A DNA stretch of 64,000 nucleotides from NCBI RefSeq assembly GCF_012030425.1, contig NZ_JAAUVN010000007.1, forward strand, positions 236,019 through 300,018, written 5' to 3'. Shown piece after piece: positions 9,340 to 18,989 of this stretch; the stretch's first letter is position 1, and the number at the start of each line of letters is the position of its first letter. Made by a program: the position numbers and the translations under genes. The notes beneath the pieces were generated by a model. That model saw only the letters and a program-made list of their open reading frames with translations. It was not told where the DNA came from and searched no databases. This stretch comes from Sphingobacterium sp. B16(2022) (GTDB lineage: Bacteria > Bacteroidota > Bacteroidia > Sphingobacteriales > Sphingobacteriaceae).

Positions 9340-10818
9340 ATGAAAATTATCTCCCTGATGAAAATTATCTTCTTTTTGATCTTCGTTACTTCGGGAATTA
9401 CAATTTCTGCCCAAACCATGAATTTAAATAAAAATGATTTTGATGAAGCCTATTCATCCTATAAAGAAAGCACGTTAACAAAACGTAGATTTAAACATTC
9501 GACTGTAGTCGATCTCATCAATAAGCATCAGGAGGAATCAACCCTAAAGATTGATCAAATCGGACTGTCAGTTCAAAAAAGATCGATCTATAAATTAACC
9601 TACGGTCAGGGAAAAAAGAAAGTAATGCTGTGGTCGCAGATGCATGGCGATGAACCGACCGCAACCATGGCCCTTTTTGACCTGTTTAATTTCCTAGAAG
9701 GAAAAGATAGCAGATTTCAAAGCTTAAGGGAAATATTAAAATCAAACTTAGAAGTGCATTTTATCCCTATGCTCAACCCAGATGGAGCCGAAATCTATAC
9801 AAGAAGAAATGCGCAGCACATTGATCTGAATCGGGATGCCAGAGATACCGCAACACCAGAAGGTAAGCTATTAAGAAATCAGGCAGAACTGATCAAACCA
9901 CAATTTGGTTTTAATCTACACGATCAGAATATCTATTATAACGTTCCGGGAACTAAAACTCCGGTTACCATTTCCCTTTTAGCACCAGCATATAATTGGG
10001 AGCGCGAAGTCAATGAAGTGCGTGGTAATGCAATGAAGATCATAGCTGGGATGAATCAGCTGCTTCAAGACTATATCCCAGGAGCCATTGCCAAATATGA
10101 TGATGAACACTCCCCAAGAGCTTTTGGAGATAGCTTTCAGAAATGGGGTGCAAGCACCATACTGATCGAATCAGGAGCTTTTGCTGGAGATCCGGAAAAA
10201 CAGGAAATTAGAAAATTGAATTTTATTCTGATTCTTAATTCCTTACTGCAAATCGCCCAGGACAGTTATCAGCAATTTTCAATCTCAGAATACCAGCACA
10301 TACCATTCAACGCCTCGCAGCTGCACGATGTGATCCTTCGTCGGGTGACCACAATATCACATGGTCTTCCTCTGAAAATAGATATTGCTATCCGAAGAGA
10401 TGAGATTACCGAGGGGGAAGATTACTATACAAAAGGATATATTGAAGACATTGGAGATCTTCATGACTTTTATGGGTACGATGATCTGGATCTGACAGAT
10501 TTCGAATTTGTAGAAGCTAAAGTTTACGAAAAGGAATTTTATCGCCTAAGTGATCTTGAAAACGTTGATATAAAAGCATTACTGAAGCAAGGATATGCCG
10601 GTGTAAAGATAAATGCATCTGAGCCCAAAGTACTACATTATTTACCCATCAATGTACTATCTAAAAGCAAGTTGAATACGATCAGAACATTAAGTCTTGG
10701 TAAAGAAGCAAATTTTTTCTTAAAGAAGAATGAAGAAATTCAATACGCTGTTATCAATGGTTATCTCATTGATTTGAATCAAGAGTTGCCACGAAATATG
10801 AAACAGATTGTTCGGTAG
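9340..10818 (+). CDS. Secreted M14-family zinc carboxypeptidase
   Basis: The 492-residue protein has an N-terminal signal peptide (to about residue 25, ending ISAQ). Its M14 domain carries the zinc ligands H102 and E105 (SQMHGDEPTA) and H194 (FNLHDQ), the substrate-arginine region MLNPDGAEIYTRRNAQ around 145-159, and the catalytic glutamate E277 (ILIESGAF). The C-terminal 200 residues form an additional domain of unknown role. The gene starts 4 bp after the LD-carboxypeptidase, so the two are very likely translated from one message. A role in trimming peptides in the periplasm is inferred from this context. M14 enzymes act on many peptide substrates and the specificity is not readable here. 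Confidence 0.88.
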   Translation: MKIISLMKIIFFLIFVTSGITISAQTMNLNKNDFDEAYSSYKESTLTKRRFKHSTVVDLINKHQEESTLKIDQIGLSVQKRSIYKLTYGQGKKKVMLWSQMHGDEPTATMALFDLFNFLEGKDSRFQSLREILKSNLEVHFIPMLNPDGAEIYTRRNAQHIDLNRDARDTATPEGKLLRNQAELIKPQFGFNLHDQNIYYNVPGTKTPVTISLLAPAYNWEREVNEVRGNAMKIIAGMNQLLQDYIPGAIAKYDDEHSPRAFGDSFQKWGASTILIESGAFAGDPEKQEIRKLNFILILNSLLQIAQDSYQQFSISEYQHIPFNASQLHDVILRRVTTISHGLPLKIDIAIRRDEITEGEDYYTKGYIEDIGDLHDFYGYDDLDLTDFEFVEAKVYEKEFYRLSDLENVDIKALLKQGYAGVKINASEPKVLHYLPINVLSKSKLNTIRTLSLGKEANFFLKKNEEIQYAVINGYLIDLNQELPRNMKQIVR

Positions 10819-10837
10819 TTTGGTTAGATAGTTAGAA

Positions 10838-10985
10838 GGTAATAAAGTGAGATGGTTAGTAAGTTATACCTTTCGTTACTTCGTCACTAGTCACTTTGTA
10901 ACTGATAAGTCGGTAATAAAGTGAGATGGTTAGTAAGTTATACCATTCGTTACTATGTCACTAGTCACTTCGTTACTTCGTTACT
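10838..10985. repeat. Two-copy 74-bp tandem repeat
   Basis: Two near-identical copies start at 10838 and 10912, a period of 74 bp. Each begins GGTAATAAAGTGAGATGGTT and contains GTTATACC, then TTCGTTACT, then CACTAGTCACTT. AAAGTGA and TCACTTT-type arms within a copy could pair. The repeat fills most of the gap between the M14 peptidase and the GNAT gene and has no coding potential that I can see. Short GTTACT, CGTTACTTCG-like sub-repeats extend to about 11005. Confidence 0.8.
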
Positions 10986-11026
10986 TGGTCACTGCGTTAC
11001 TGATAAAATAAAAGTTTATTGTAAAT

Positions 11027-11515
11027 ATGGATATTAGAAAAACAAAATTAGAAGATTTAGATCAGGTGATGGCTATTATTGACATTGCACGAGGTCTAAT
11101 GCGTGCTAGTGGCAATACCATTCAGTGGACAAATGGCTATCCCTCTCGGGAATATATCCAGTCAACAATAGATATCGGAGAGAATTATGTCTGTATAGAA
11201 GATGATTCAATAGTAGCCACCTTCTGTTTCTCACTAGAACCTGATCCAAATTATACCATAATTGAAGATGGGCAGTGGTTGAATGAAGAGCCATATGGTG
11301 TAGTACATCGTCTGGCTTCCAATGGTCAAGTAAAAGGGGTAGCGGCACATTGCTTTCAATGGTGCTTTGAACAATGTCACAACATCCGGGTCGATACCCA
11401 TGAAACAAATACCCCGATGCAAAAAGTACTCACAAAACTAGGATACATACGTTGTGGCATTATCTATGTCGGCGATGGGACACCTCGGGTAGCCTTTCAA
11501 AAGATAGATTCATAA
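11027..11515 (+). CDS. GNAT-family N-acetyltransferase
   Basis: The 162-residue protein fits the single-domain GNAT fold. It starts DIRKTKLEDLDQVMAIIDIA, has a central beta region ending GVVHRLASNGQVKGVAAHCF (the acetyl-CoA-binding strand and loop, a degenerate Q/RxxGxA), and closes with a conserved VDTHETNTPMQKVLTKLGY segment. That segment is typical of GNATs of this subgroup, where N and L-G-Y mark the last helix and strand. It would acetylate a small molecule or peptide amine with acetyl-CoA, and the substrate is unknown. It stands alone between a tandem repeat and a bidirectional terminator. Confidence 0.85.
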   Translation: MDIRKTKLEDLDQVMAIIDIARGLMRASGNTIQWTNGYPSREYIQSTIDIGENYVCIEDDSIVATFCFSLEPDPNYTIIEDGQWLNEEPYGVVHRLASNGQVKGVAAHCFQWCFEQCHNIRVDTHETNTPMQKVLTKLGYIRCGIIYVGDGTPRVAFQKIDS

Positions 11516-11530
11516 AAAAGATAACCTCAC

Positions 11531-11568
11531 AAAAAATGGCTTCCGATCAACATCAGAAGCCATTTTTT
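11531..11568. terminator. Bidirectional terminator between GNAT and susD-like gene
   Basis: AAAAAATGGCTTC and its exact complement are separated by a 12-nt loop. A-runs and T-runs on both sides let it stop transcription from the GNAT gene (plus) and from the SusD gene (minus). Confidence 0.9.
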
Positions 11569-11587
11569 ATTGCGTCAATCATGGAGA

Positions 11588-13057
11588 CTAATATCCCGGA
11601 TTTTGTTGTGCTTTTATCGGAGGATTAGCATTAATCTCTTCTTGAGATATAGGCAAAATCGTTTTGAAGAATGATCTATTGATCGCATGTTCTCGAGTAG
11701 GTACGCTGATACCGGCAAATGCATCATCAAAATTGATTGTCTTATTTAGTCTGATCATATCAAAATAGCGAATGCCTTCACCAAAAAACTCCTTACTTTT
11801 CTCTGCTAAGATCAGTGCTTCCGAAACAGACGCGGCATCAATAGCCGGTAATCCTGCAGCACGTTTATGGATCGCCTGCAAATAAGTTGCCGCCTTGGCC
11901 GGATTAGGTGTACTGGCCTTCAATGCTGCTTCCGCCGCAATCAGATAAAGTTCAGAAAGACGGATCACTTTAATATTGACAGCAGTATAATTAGAAGTTC
12001 CTTTATCCCCAGAAAATGTCGTAGAACCAAGGTACTTATAGCAAGAGCCAAGACGATCAGCAGATGATTCATCTCTAGCCATCACACCTCTTCTTACATC
12101 AGAGGGATCAGCATTAAGTGCATTTAAGAAAGGTGTACTTGCTAGGAAATTTCCTAAAGCACCTGTTTGGTGATTTCTTCTCATAAAATAGAAACCTAAT
12201 GAATTTCGAGCGAGATCCGCTTGATTAGGTTCGATTACAAGTTCATATATAGATTCCGATCCAAACTGGGATTGCCACGAAGTGACCCAAGCTGCATTGG
12301 TATAAAGAGAATAAATAGGATTATTATTGATCACTTCCTCCGCTGCCAATAAAGCATTATTATAGTCAGCCATCGTGAGGTACACACGTGCCTGTATGGC
12401 TTTGTTGGCATAGTAATTTAAGTAGCCATCTCTTTTGGTCTTTGGAAGACCAGTTTCCGCAGTTTTTAAATCCGAAAGAATCTGTTTATAGTTTTCATCA
12501 ACCGTAGCACGTAAACTTTGCTCATTGAAAGCCAGTGTTTTGGTCACGTTAGGAATTCCAAAGGCATTTTTATCATCGGTGTAAGATTTACCGTAAAGTC
12601 TAACCAGATCAAAATTGGCCAATGCACGGATGGTTAATGCTTCCGATTTTGCAAGATCAAAGTTCTCAATACTTCCTGATGCTTTTAACTTTTCAATATT
12701 TTCGAGTAGATTATTGGTCTGGTAGATGATATTATAGATCGAAGTCCAAAAGCTCGAAAAACTGTTCGTTTGCGCATTATGATTAAAAGTATAAAATGCA
12801 TCCAACCCACGACCTTGGGAGTAAAGCGTTACATCGCCACCTTTAGCATCACCATAAGCGATGAAATTACGTCCATAATAGTTCGAAGAAGTCATTTGAC
12901 GCTGTATACCGTTGATCGCAATCTGAGCATCGTTGGCGGTTACAATGGCCTTATCAGCATCAACCGCATTAGTAGGTTCCACATCTAAAAAGTTCTTACA
13001 CGAGTAAGTTGTACTCAGAACAGATGCGAAAAGTAAATAGTTTATATATTTTTTCAT
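11588..13057 (-). CDS. SusD/RagB-family nutrient-binding lipoprotein
   Basis: Read from the ATG at 13057, the protein has 489 residues. The start is chosen because MKKYINYLLFASVLSTTYSC is a typical lipoprotein signal; an ATG seven codons upstream (13078) gives no better signal. The TPR-like SusD fold is suggested by segments such as RALANFDLVRLYGKSY, the repeated ARVYLTMADYNNALLAAEEVI, and the C-terminal IRLSELYLIAAEAAL and GEGIRYFDMIRLNK motifs. It forms the surface lid of a SusC/SusD transporter and lies 132 bp downstream of its susC partner, in the same direction. Its cargo is not readable from sequence. The neighbouring genes suggest peptides or cell-wall fragments. Confidence 0.95.
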   Translation of the reverse strand: MKKYINYLLFASVLSTTYSCKNFLDVEPTNAVDADKAIVTANDAQIAINGIQRQMTSSNYYGRNFIAYGDAKGGDVTLYSQGRGLDAFYTFNHNAQTNSFSSFWTSIYNIIYQTNNLLENIEKLKASGSIENFDLAKSEALTIRALANFDLVRLYGKSYTDDKNAFGIPNVTKTLAFNEQSLRATVDENYKQILSDLKTAETGLPKTKRDGYLNYYANKAIQARVYLTMADYNNALLAAEEVINNNPIYSLYTNAAWVTSWQSQFGSESIYELVIEPNQADLARNSLGFYFMRRNHQTGALGNFLASTPFLNALNADPSDVRRGVMARDESSADRLGSCYKYLGSTTFSGDKGTSNYTAVNIKVIRLSELYLIAAEAALKASTPNPAKAATYLQAIHKRAAGLPAIDAASVSEALILAEKSKEFFGEGIRYFDMIRLNKTINFDDAFAGISVPTREHAINRSFFKTILPISQEEINANPPIKAQQNPGY

Positions 13058-13189
13058 CAGAATTAGCTGTTTATTCAATAATCAATTTGTTTATTAATGG
13101 CATTAGCAATGCCTATGTCGGTTAATAGCTATTATGATCATCAGGTTTGTTGCAATAAGTTATCGTTTATCCTATGATCAATAGAAAAA

Positions 13190-16100
13190 CTAGAAGCCGA
13201 TTTCAATACCAAATGTGTATGTTTTGCCATATGGTGTTTCCCATCCACGCGTTCCATATTGGTTAACCTCAGGATCCGCTAGTTTAAATTTAGATGCCGT
13301 GAATAGGTTTGTACCATTGAAAAATAAACGCGCATTACTGATTTTAACTTTTTCCAACCATTGTGAAGGCAATTTATAAGCGACATTGATGTTTTTTAGA
13401 CGGATAAACGAAGCATTATATAAATGACGGCTACTGAACTGGATAGCATCAGTTAAATCGTTACCATCGATTTTTGGTTGTGTACCATTTACATTGCTAG
13501 GTGACCACATATTATCATAGTAATACTGTGAACGTATTCTTTCCCAATAGTAGCCATCATCCATGACATCCTTTTCCGCACCATCATACAGCTTTCCACC
13601 GATCTTGTAACTAAAGTTTAGACCAAGTGAGATACCTTTATATTCCACATCTGTATTGATTCCTCCGAAAATTTTAGGCGTAGCCGAACCCAAGATGATC
13701 TGATCTGCTTTCGTATAGCTATAAGAAGCATTTCGGCCATTGTATTCGAAATCCGATTGATTATTGTTTGTATACCAAACGTTTTTACCATTGGTTTTAT
13801 CTACACCGCCCCACTCATAACCATAGAAAGATAATACCGATTCATTTTCACGGTAGATAAACTGTGCACGGGCATCACCACCTGTTGGATCAGTCCAGAT
13901 AATATCTTTACCAGCATCTAAAGTTTTGACTTTGGAAGTTAAAAATGAACCATTGACCCGAGCCGACCATCTGAAGTTTTCTTTACTGATGATATCGCCG
14001 CCTAAATCAATTTCGACTCCACTATTATTTATGACACCCACGTTTTGGAGCACCTTGGTAAAACCAGTCGTACCAGAAGTAGGCACATCTTGAAGCAAGT
14101 CTTTCGAATCTCTATTAAAGTATTCGATGGAACCCGTTAGTCTATTGTTAAATAAACCATATTCCAAAGCTAGATCGTAGGTATTACTTTTTTCCCAGGT
14201 TAGTTTTGTATTTCCTAATCCTCTATCTATAGCCCCTAATGAACCATCGCCAACGACACCCCCAGGGTTACCTTTGTAATTGTATTTATAATACATTAAA
14301 GTTCTCCAAGCATAATTATCTGTCGGTAGCGTACCATTAACACCATACGAAGCTCTTAATCTTAAGGTATTGACGATATCATTTTTAAAGAACTCTTCTT
14401 TATGGATACTCCATGCGCCAGATACAGACCAGAAGGTACCCCAACGATTATCTTCACTGAAACGTGACGAACCGTCCCGGCGGATAGAAGCTCCTAAAAA
14501 GTATTTCTCATTATAGTTGTAATCGACACGTGAAAGATAAGACATCAGATTATTACCGAACTGATAGCTGTCCGCTTTATAATTTGCTCCCGTACCGATA
14601 GATGTTAAAGAACTTGATCCGAGATTAATCGAATTGCTGTACTGAAAATCAGTGACATTCTTTTCAACTTCATAACCCGCTAAAATATTGAAGTTATGCT
14701 GCTCAATACTTTTGGCATACGTTAATGTATTGGACGAAACATATTTCCGCATATTTGTATTCCATTTGCTCGATGAACCCTTATCAGTCAAACCAATGAA
14801 GTGCAAGGCTGAAAAATTCAAGGCATCTTTTACTTCTGTGTTATCAAATGAGAAAATTGTTTTTGCCGTTAGATTAGGAACAATTTCCCACGATAGAGAT
14901 TGTACAGCACCCAATTTGAGAGTTTTTGTACTGTTACCCCATTGTTTATTATAATAGTCAGAATTATAGGCTAAGCTACCATATTGTGCTGTCCATGGAT
15001 TGCCGGTTTTGTAGTCAGTAGGCCAGTAGAAAGGAAACAATAGATTTCTAGATTGAAAGAAAGGATTAGATCCGGTACTTCGGGTATCATTGAACCCAGT
15101 TTTATCCGTATTAGCAACATTTAAATTTACATTATATTCAATATTGCTTCTTACTTTTTGATTCAGGTTGATTCTTCCTGAGATTCTTTCATATTCATTG
15201 ATCGTGGCGCGTCCTTTATCTTTTGTATAGTTTAGAGAAGAGAAGTACTTTGTTGTTTCAGAACCTCCGCTCAAAGAGATGTCGTTCGTATTAAAAACAC
15301 CGGTTCTAAATAAGTAATCCTCCCAATCAAAGAATTTACCTTCCCGGTTTTCGACACCGTCAGTTATTCCAAGAATTTTAACATTATTCATACGGGCAGG
15401 ACCATCTACTTCAAAGCGATATCCATGTTTATTAAATCGGTTGTTGATTTGTCCCAGAGCATAAGTACTTGCCTCCTGATCGGTGTAATTGACTCCAGTA
15501 GCACTGTTTTTATTTGACGTTCTATAGTCATGGAAAATCTGATATTCCATATTGATCTGTGCCTGCGGATCCGCTACTTCATAATTATCTGTCGCCCACG
15601 ATGGGGTAAAACCAAGAGAAGACCGAAAGTTTATGCGTGCCTTTCCTTCTTTACCACGTTTTGTTGTAATTACGATAACGCCATTGGCAGCTCTAGATCC
15701 ATATAATGAAGATGCGGCAGCATCTTTTAATATGGTGATCGATTCTATATCCGATGGATTAAGCGTACTCATGACATTGGAAGAAGAATTGATCTGGCCA
15801 CTCATTTGTCCCACATTGCCCGAAACAACAGGAACACCATCGATCACATATAAAGGATCATTAGAAGCGTTCATAGAACCGATACCACGTATCCTGATGC
15901 TAGATGTTGCGCCCGCCTGGCCGGAGCTGGAACTGATCTGAACACCAGCTACACGTCCGTTCAATGCATTTTCAAACGACGTCGTAGGGACATCTTTAAT
16001 ATCACTTTCTTTTACCACCGCAGCAGAACCCGTGTAGGTGCTCTTTTTAGCCGTACCATAAGCGACTACCATAACCTCATCCAGTGCATTCTCTTCTTTT

Positions 16101-16387
16101 TGTAAGGTTATTGTTAATGTTTTTCGGCCATTTAGTTTGATTTCTTGTTTCTGATAACCGACAGCACTGATGATGACTGTTGCATCCTGATTCGCATTTA
16201 TCGTAAACAATCCACTGGAATTTGTGGATGTTGCGGTATTTGTTCCTTTGACCGAGATCGTCACATCTGGAATGGCAGCGCCATTTCCATCTGAAACTTT
16301 CCCCGCAACCTGGATTTGTTGCGCATGTACGACCTGCAGAGTCCCGCAAGCCATCGTACATAACGAGGTAAGTAAAATTTTATTCAT
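13190..16387 (-). CDS. SusC/RagA-family TonB-dependent transporter
   Basis: The 1065-residue outer-membrane protein has a signal peptide (to about residue 22, VHAQ), an N-terminal carboxypeptidase-regulatory-like beta domain (about 25-100) and a TonB box region. The plug domain follows, with the SusC signature region ALNGRVAGVQISSSSGQAGA followed by IRIRGIGSMN and PLYVIDGVP. A long beta-barrel ends with the aromatic-terminated strand TYTFGIEIGF. It imports a substrate across the outer membrane using TonB energy together with the SusD-like protein encoded next. Upstream, 16454-16493 holds a perfect inverted repeat that may be an operator. The genes before it on the same strand encode a dipeptide epimerase and an NlpC/P60 enzyme, which suggests muropeptide import. 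Confidence 0.96.
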   Translation of the reverse strand: MNKILLTSLCTMACGTLQVVHAQQIQVAGKVSDGNGAAIPDVTISVKGTNTATSTNSSGLFTINANQDATVIISAVGYQKQEIKLNGRKTLTITLQKEENALDEVMVVAYGTAKKSTYTGSAAVVKESDIKDVPTTSFENALNGRVAGVQISSSSGQAGATSSIRIRGIGSMNASNDPLYVIDGVPVVSGNVGQMSGQINSSSNVMSTLNPSDIESITILKDAAASSLYGSRAANGVIVITTKRGKEGKARINFRSSLGFTPSWATDNYEVADPQAQINMEYQIFHDYRTSNKNSATGVNYTDQEASTYALGQINNRFNKHGYRFEVDGPARMNNVKILGITDGVENREGKFFDWEDYLFRTGVFNTNDISLSGGSETTKYFSSLNYTKDKGRATINEYERISGRINLNQKVRSNIEYNVNLNVANTDKTGFNDTRSTGSNPFFQSRNLLFPFYWPTDYKTGNPWTAQYGSLAYNSDYYNKQWGNSTKTLKLGAVQSLSWEIVPNLTAKTIFSFDNTEVKDALNFSALHFIGLTDKGSSSKWNTNMRKYVSSNTLTYAKSIEQHNFNILAGYEVEKNVTDFQYSNSINLGSSSLTSIGTGANYKADSYQFGNNLMSYLSRVDYNYNEKYFLGASIRRDGSSRFSEDNRWGTFWSVSGAWSIHKEEFFKNDIVNTLRLRASYGVNGTLPTDNYAWRTLMYYKYNYKGNPGGVVGDGSLGAIDRGLGNTKLTWEKSNTYDLALEYGLFNNRLTGSIEYFNRDSKDLLQDVPTSGTTGFTKVLQNVGVINNSGVEIDLGGDIISKENFRWSARVNGSFLTSKVKTLDAGKDIIWTDPTGGDARAQFIYRENESVLSFYGYEWGGVDKTNGKNVWYTNNNQSDFEYNGRNASYSYTKADQIILGSATPKIFGGINTDVEYKGISLGLNFSYKIGGKLYDGAEKDVMDDGYYWERIRSQYYYDNMWSPSNVNGTQPKIDGNDLTDAIQFSSRHLYNASFIRLKNINVAYKLPSQWLEKVKISNARLFFNGTNLFTASKFKLADPEVNQYGTRGWETPYGKTYTFGIEIGF

Positions 16388-16453
16388 AAGAGTATTGGTT
16401 AGTTGTTGCTTTTAATAGATGATCTATTTATACCCGTAAGGTACAAGATAAGA

Positions 16454-16493
16454 ATAAGATCATGATATTTTTTCTGAAAATTCATGATCTTAT
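16454..16493. promoter_or_regulatory. Perfect 12-bp inverted repeat upstream of susC
   Basis: ATAAGATCATGA (16454-16465) and its exact complement TCATGATCTTAT (16482-16493) are separated by 16 nt. The minus-strand sequence just after it contains TATCTTG (16444-16450), which resembles a -7 element for susC. The stem is not followed by a T-run, so an operator is more likely than a terminator. The same GATCATGAT core recurs at 31250 and 31279. Confidence 0.5.
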
Positions 16494-16509
16494 GAAAATT
16501 TAATGTGTT

Positions 16510-17565
16510 TTATTCTGCTAGGATACCTATCCCTGGACGATCTGGTAAGATACATTGTCCGTCAATGACTTTCATGCCATCGTAAATATCATTTCCGATA
16601 AGAAGTGCACCATCCAGGTCTGCCCAATCTACCAAAGGAGCCAACTGAGCCGCGGCAGATATGGCACAAGAAGTTTCGGTCATACATCCGATCATTACTT
16701 TCATTTTTAATGACTGCGCTAATTCTGCCATTCGTTTTGCTTCACGCATTCCAGTGCATTTCATCAGTTTGATATTAATGCCCGAATAAACCCCCTGCAA
16801 TGCAGGAACATCAATCAATCTCTGGCATGCTTCATCGGCAATAGTCGGTATGGGGCTATGTGCTGTTAACCAGGCATTATCATCGATCTGTTCTTTTGGC
16901 ATCGGCTGTTCCAAAAAAACTACGCCCCTTTCAGCGAGCCAATGTGACATTTCAAGTGCCTGTTCCTTTGTTTTCCATCCTTGGTTGACATCAGCACACA
17001 ATGGACGATCTGTGCATTGGCGAATGGTATCGATAATCATTTTATCCGTTTCAAGGCCCAACTTTACTTTGAGAATTTTAAACTGATCTGCCTCCATGAC
17101 CTTTTTACGAATCACCTCTTCTGTATCGATACCGATGGTATAAGAAGTAGCAGGTATTAGTGCTGGATTTAATCCCCAAATTTTATAAAATGGCTGTCCC
17201 AGTATTTTTCCTATTAAATCATGAAGTGCAATATCAACTGAAGCTTTTGCAGCCGTATTTTTAGCGCTTATTTGATCCACATAAGCCAATAACTCCTCCG
17301 TTTGAAAAGGAGAGTTGAATCCGGATAGGTCGATTTTGTTTAGAAAATTGATAACGCTTTCCTGCGATTCTCCTAGATATGGAGGCATACTTGCCTCTCC
17401 GTAACCAATAATGCCGTCATATTCCAATTGTGTCAATACAACCGGAGTTGTCGTTCTGCTGAAAGATGCAACAGTAAAGACATAACGCATTTCTAAAGTG
17501 TAAGGCTTATATCTCAGTTTGAAAGCCCCAAAATCTTTAGTAATCCAGTCTGAATGTATACTCAT
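16510..17565 (-). CDS. Dipeptide epimerase (L-Ala-D/L-Glu epimerase-like), enolase superfamily
   Basis: The 351-residue protein has the muconate-cycloisomerase/enolase layout: an N-terminal capping domain and a TIM barrel. Catalytic elements are visible: K166-x-K168 (KILKVKLGLE), metal ligands D192 (CADVNQGW), E219 (FLEQPMP) and D244 (IADEAC), the second-face lysine K266 (INIKLMKCTG), and the DxD motif D316-L-D318 that binds the dipeptide amino group. Members epimerize L-Ala-D-Glu from murein to L-Ala-L-Glu. It lies 15 bp downstream of the NlpC/P60 gene, the same order of functions as ykfC and ykfB in Bacillus. Confidence 0.9.
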   Translation of the reverse strand: MSIHSDWITKDFGAFKLRYKPYTLEMRYVFTVASFSRTTTPVVLTQLEYDGIIGYGEASMPPYLGESQESVINFLNKIDLSGFNSPFQTEELLAYVDQISAKNTAAKASVDIALHDLIGKILGQPFYKIWGLNPALIPATSYTIGIDTEEVIRKKVMEADQFKILKVKLGLETDKMIIDTIRQCTDRPLCADVNQGWKTKEQALEMSHWLAERGVVFLEQPMPKEQIDDNAWLTAHSPIPTIADEACQRLIDVPALQGVYSGINIKLMKCTGMREAKRMAELAQSLKMKVMIGCMTETSCAISAAAQLAPLVDWADLDGALLIGNDIYDGMKVIDGQCILPDRPGIGILAE

Positions 17566-17580
17566 GATCGTTGTTATCTT

Positions 17581-18807
17581 TTATTTGATGCTATAATAAG
17601 GGTTATTTTGTACTTTCTGTATTTGTGGATCGTTTGATCCCAAATATCTTTTTGCAGCAACAACAGTGCGTGTCTGAAAATCATCGTAATTTTCAGCATC
17701 TTTCAACATACTATTGATTCGTACAGATCCCGCTGCATGAATAAACGTTCCGTTACCGATGTAAAGTGCTACATGCGTAACACGGGCATTGGGATTCGTG
17801 TTTTTACCAGCAGCAAAAAACAAAAGATCAGCAGGTTTTAAATTTTTAAGCGCTTTTTCTGGATCAAAGTGACCTTCAGCATCCAGGATATCCACAGATT
17901 CACCTGCTAATACCTGTTGAGAAGCATCACGCGGAATAACATAACCGTTCATGAAGTAAGCTGTCTTTGTAAAGCCGCTGCAATCGACTCCCTTTACAGA
18001 AGTACCTCCCCAAAGGTAAGGAAGTCCGAGCATAGATTTGGCACTCGAGATCAAGTTGTCAGCTGTAGGATTGCGTGATTCAACCCATTTTTTTAGCGAT
18101 AAAGCTTCTTCTTTTTTGATGTATGCTTTCCTTTTATCAGGATAGGAAACTTCAAAATAGTTATTTTTCTCACCCGTCAGCACCAGAATATCGCCATATA
18201 CAAGATCCGATACACGTTGGCTTTGCGCATGCGGTTCGGAAAATGATTTTCCAAATTCAGCGGTATAGATTATTTTAGGTTGACTGTTCCATTGTGCCGC
18301 CTCTTCCTTTGTCATCGCTGTAACCGAAGAAGTCGGTAACCAGGCAATGTAGCCTTCCGGAGTACGGATGCGGTATTCACCATGATCCTTTTGTAAGAGA
18401 TCAACTTGTGTTCCCATTAATACCTGACTCGCCATTTCAGCCGCATTATCAGGCTTAGTTCTCATATTTCCGACAGATAAATGTACGATACCGATCAGTT
18501 TATTGCCTAAGTTTTGTTCGGGCAATAAGTTAATGGCTACCGTTGCCGGAATATTTTTAAATTGTTGTTCGAAAGCTGTTTTGGCGGCTGGTTCTGTCGT
18601 TTCTATCAGATAGTCATTTTTGACAACATCTGTTTTTGAGAAGGCAAATAGCTTTGTACGCTTATCAGGAGCATATGCTTTTCTTACGGTTTCTTGCAGT
18701 TCTTTAACCTGAAGATAAACAGTGGAATCTAGTGCTTGTGAAAAGGCATGGTTAATCGTAAAAAAGCCTGCACAGGTAAGAATAGCATATTTTAGTTTAT
18801 TTGTCAT
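17581..18807 (-). CDS. NlpC/P60 endopeptidase with SH3 domains (YkfC-like)
   Basis: From the ATG at 18807 the protein has 408 residues and a clean signal peptide (MTNKLKYAILTCAGFFTINH, cleavage near AFSQ). A longer reading to 18999 would overlap the divergent asparaginase gene and bury the signal, so it is rejected. Two bacterial SH3-like domains (about 105-165 and 180-235) precede the NlpC/P60 domain, whose catalytic residues are C276 (GVDCSGFT), H345 (RVTHVALYIG) and H357 (FIHAAG). Such enzymes cut the gamma-D-Glu-diamino acid bond in murein peptides. It is followed 15 bp later by the dipeptide epimerase that would act on its product L-Ala-D-Glu. Confidence 0.93.
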   Translation of the reverse strand: MTNKLKYAILTCAGFFTINHAFSQALDSTVYLQVKELQETVRKAYAPDKRTKLFAFSKTDVVKNDYLIETTEPAAKTAFEQQFKNIPATVAINLLPEQNLGNKLIGIVHLSVGNMRTKPDNAAEMASQVLMGTQVDLLQKDHGEYRIRTPEGYIAWLPTSSVTAMTKEEAAQWNSQPKIIYTAEFGKSFSEPHAQSQRVSDLVYGDILVLTGEKNNYFEVSYPDKRKAYIKKEEALSLKKWVESRNPTADNLISSAKSMLGLPYLWGGTSVKGVDCSGFTKTAYFMNGYVIPRDASQQVLAGESVDILDAEGHFDPEKALKNLKPADLLFFAAGKNTNPNARVTHVALYIGNGTFIHAAGSVRINSMLKDAENYDDFQTRTVVAAKRYLGSNDPQIQKVQNNPYYSIK

Positions 18808-18989
18808 GCTGATTAGTTTGGTTTTTAAAGATAGTCTAAATTGTATGTTTTCACAAGAAATGTTGACGATTTGTGAATTAATGATCGATTCTTTTGCATA
18901 AATACGAATGCGGGGCCTTGGCAGAATTAAAAAATTCTTAAAAAGAAAAATGCAATTGTGTATACTTGTATTGCTAAATCGATTAAAAT

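Noticed and set aside
13190..16509. The susCD operon in this window as target of the island guides
   Set aside because: No guide start sequence matches the region upstream of the susC gene by eye on either strand. The idea was dropped for this operon, not for others outside the window.
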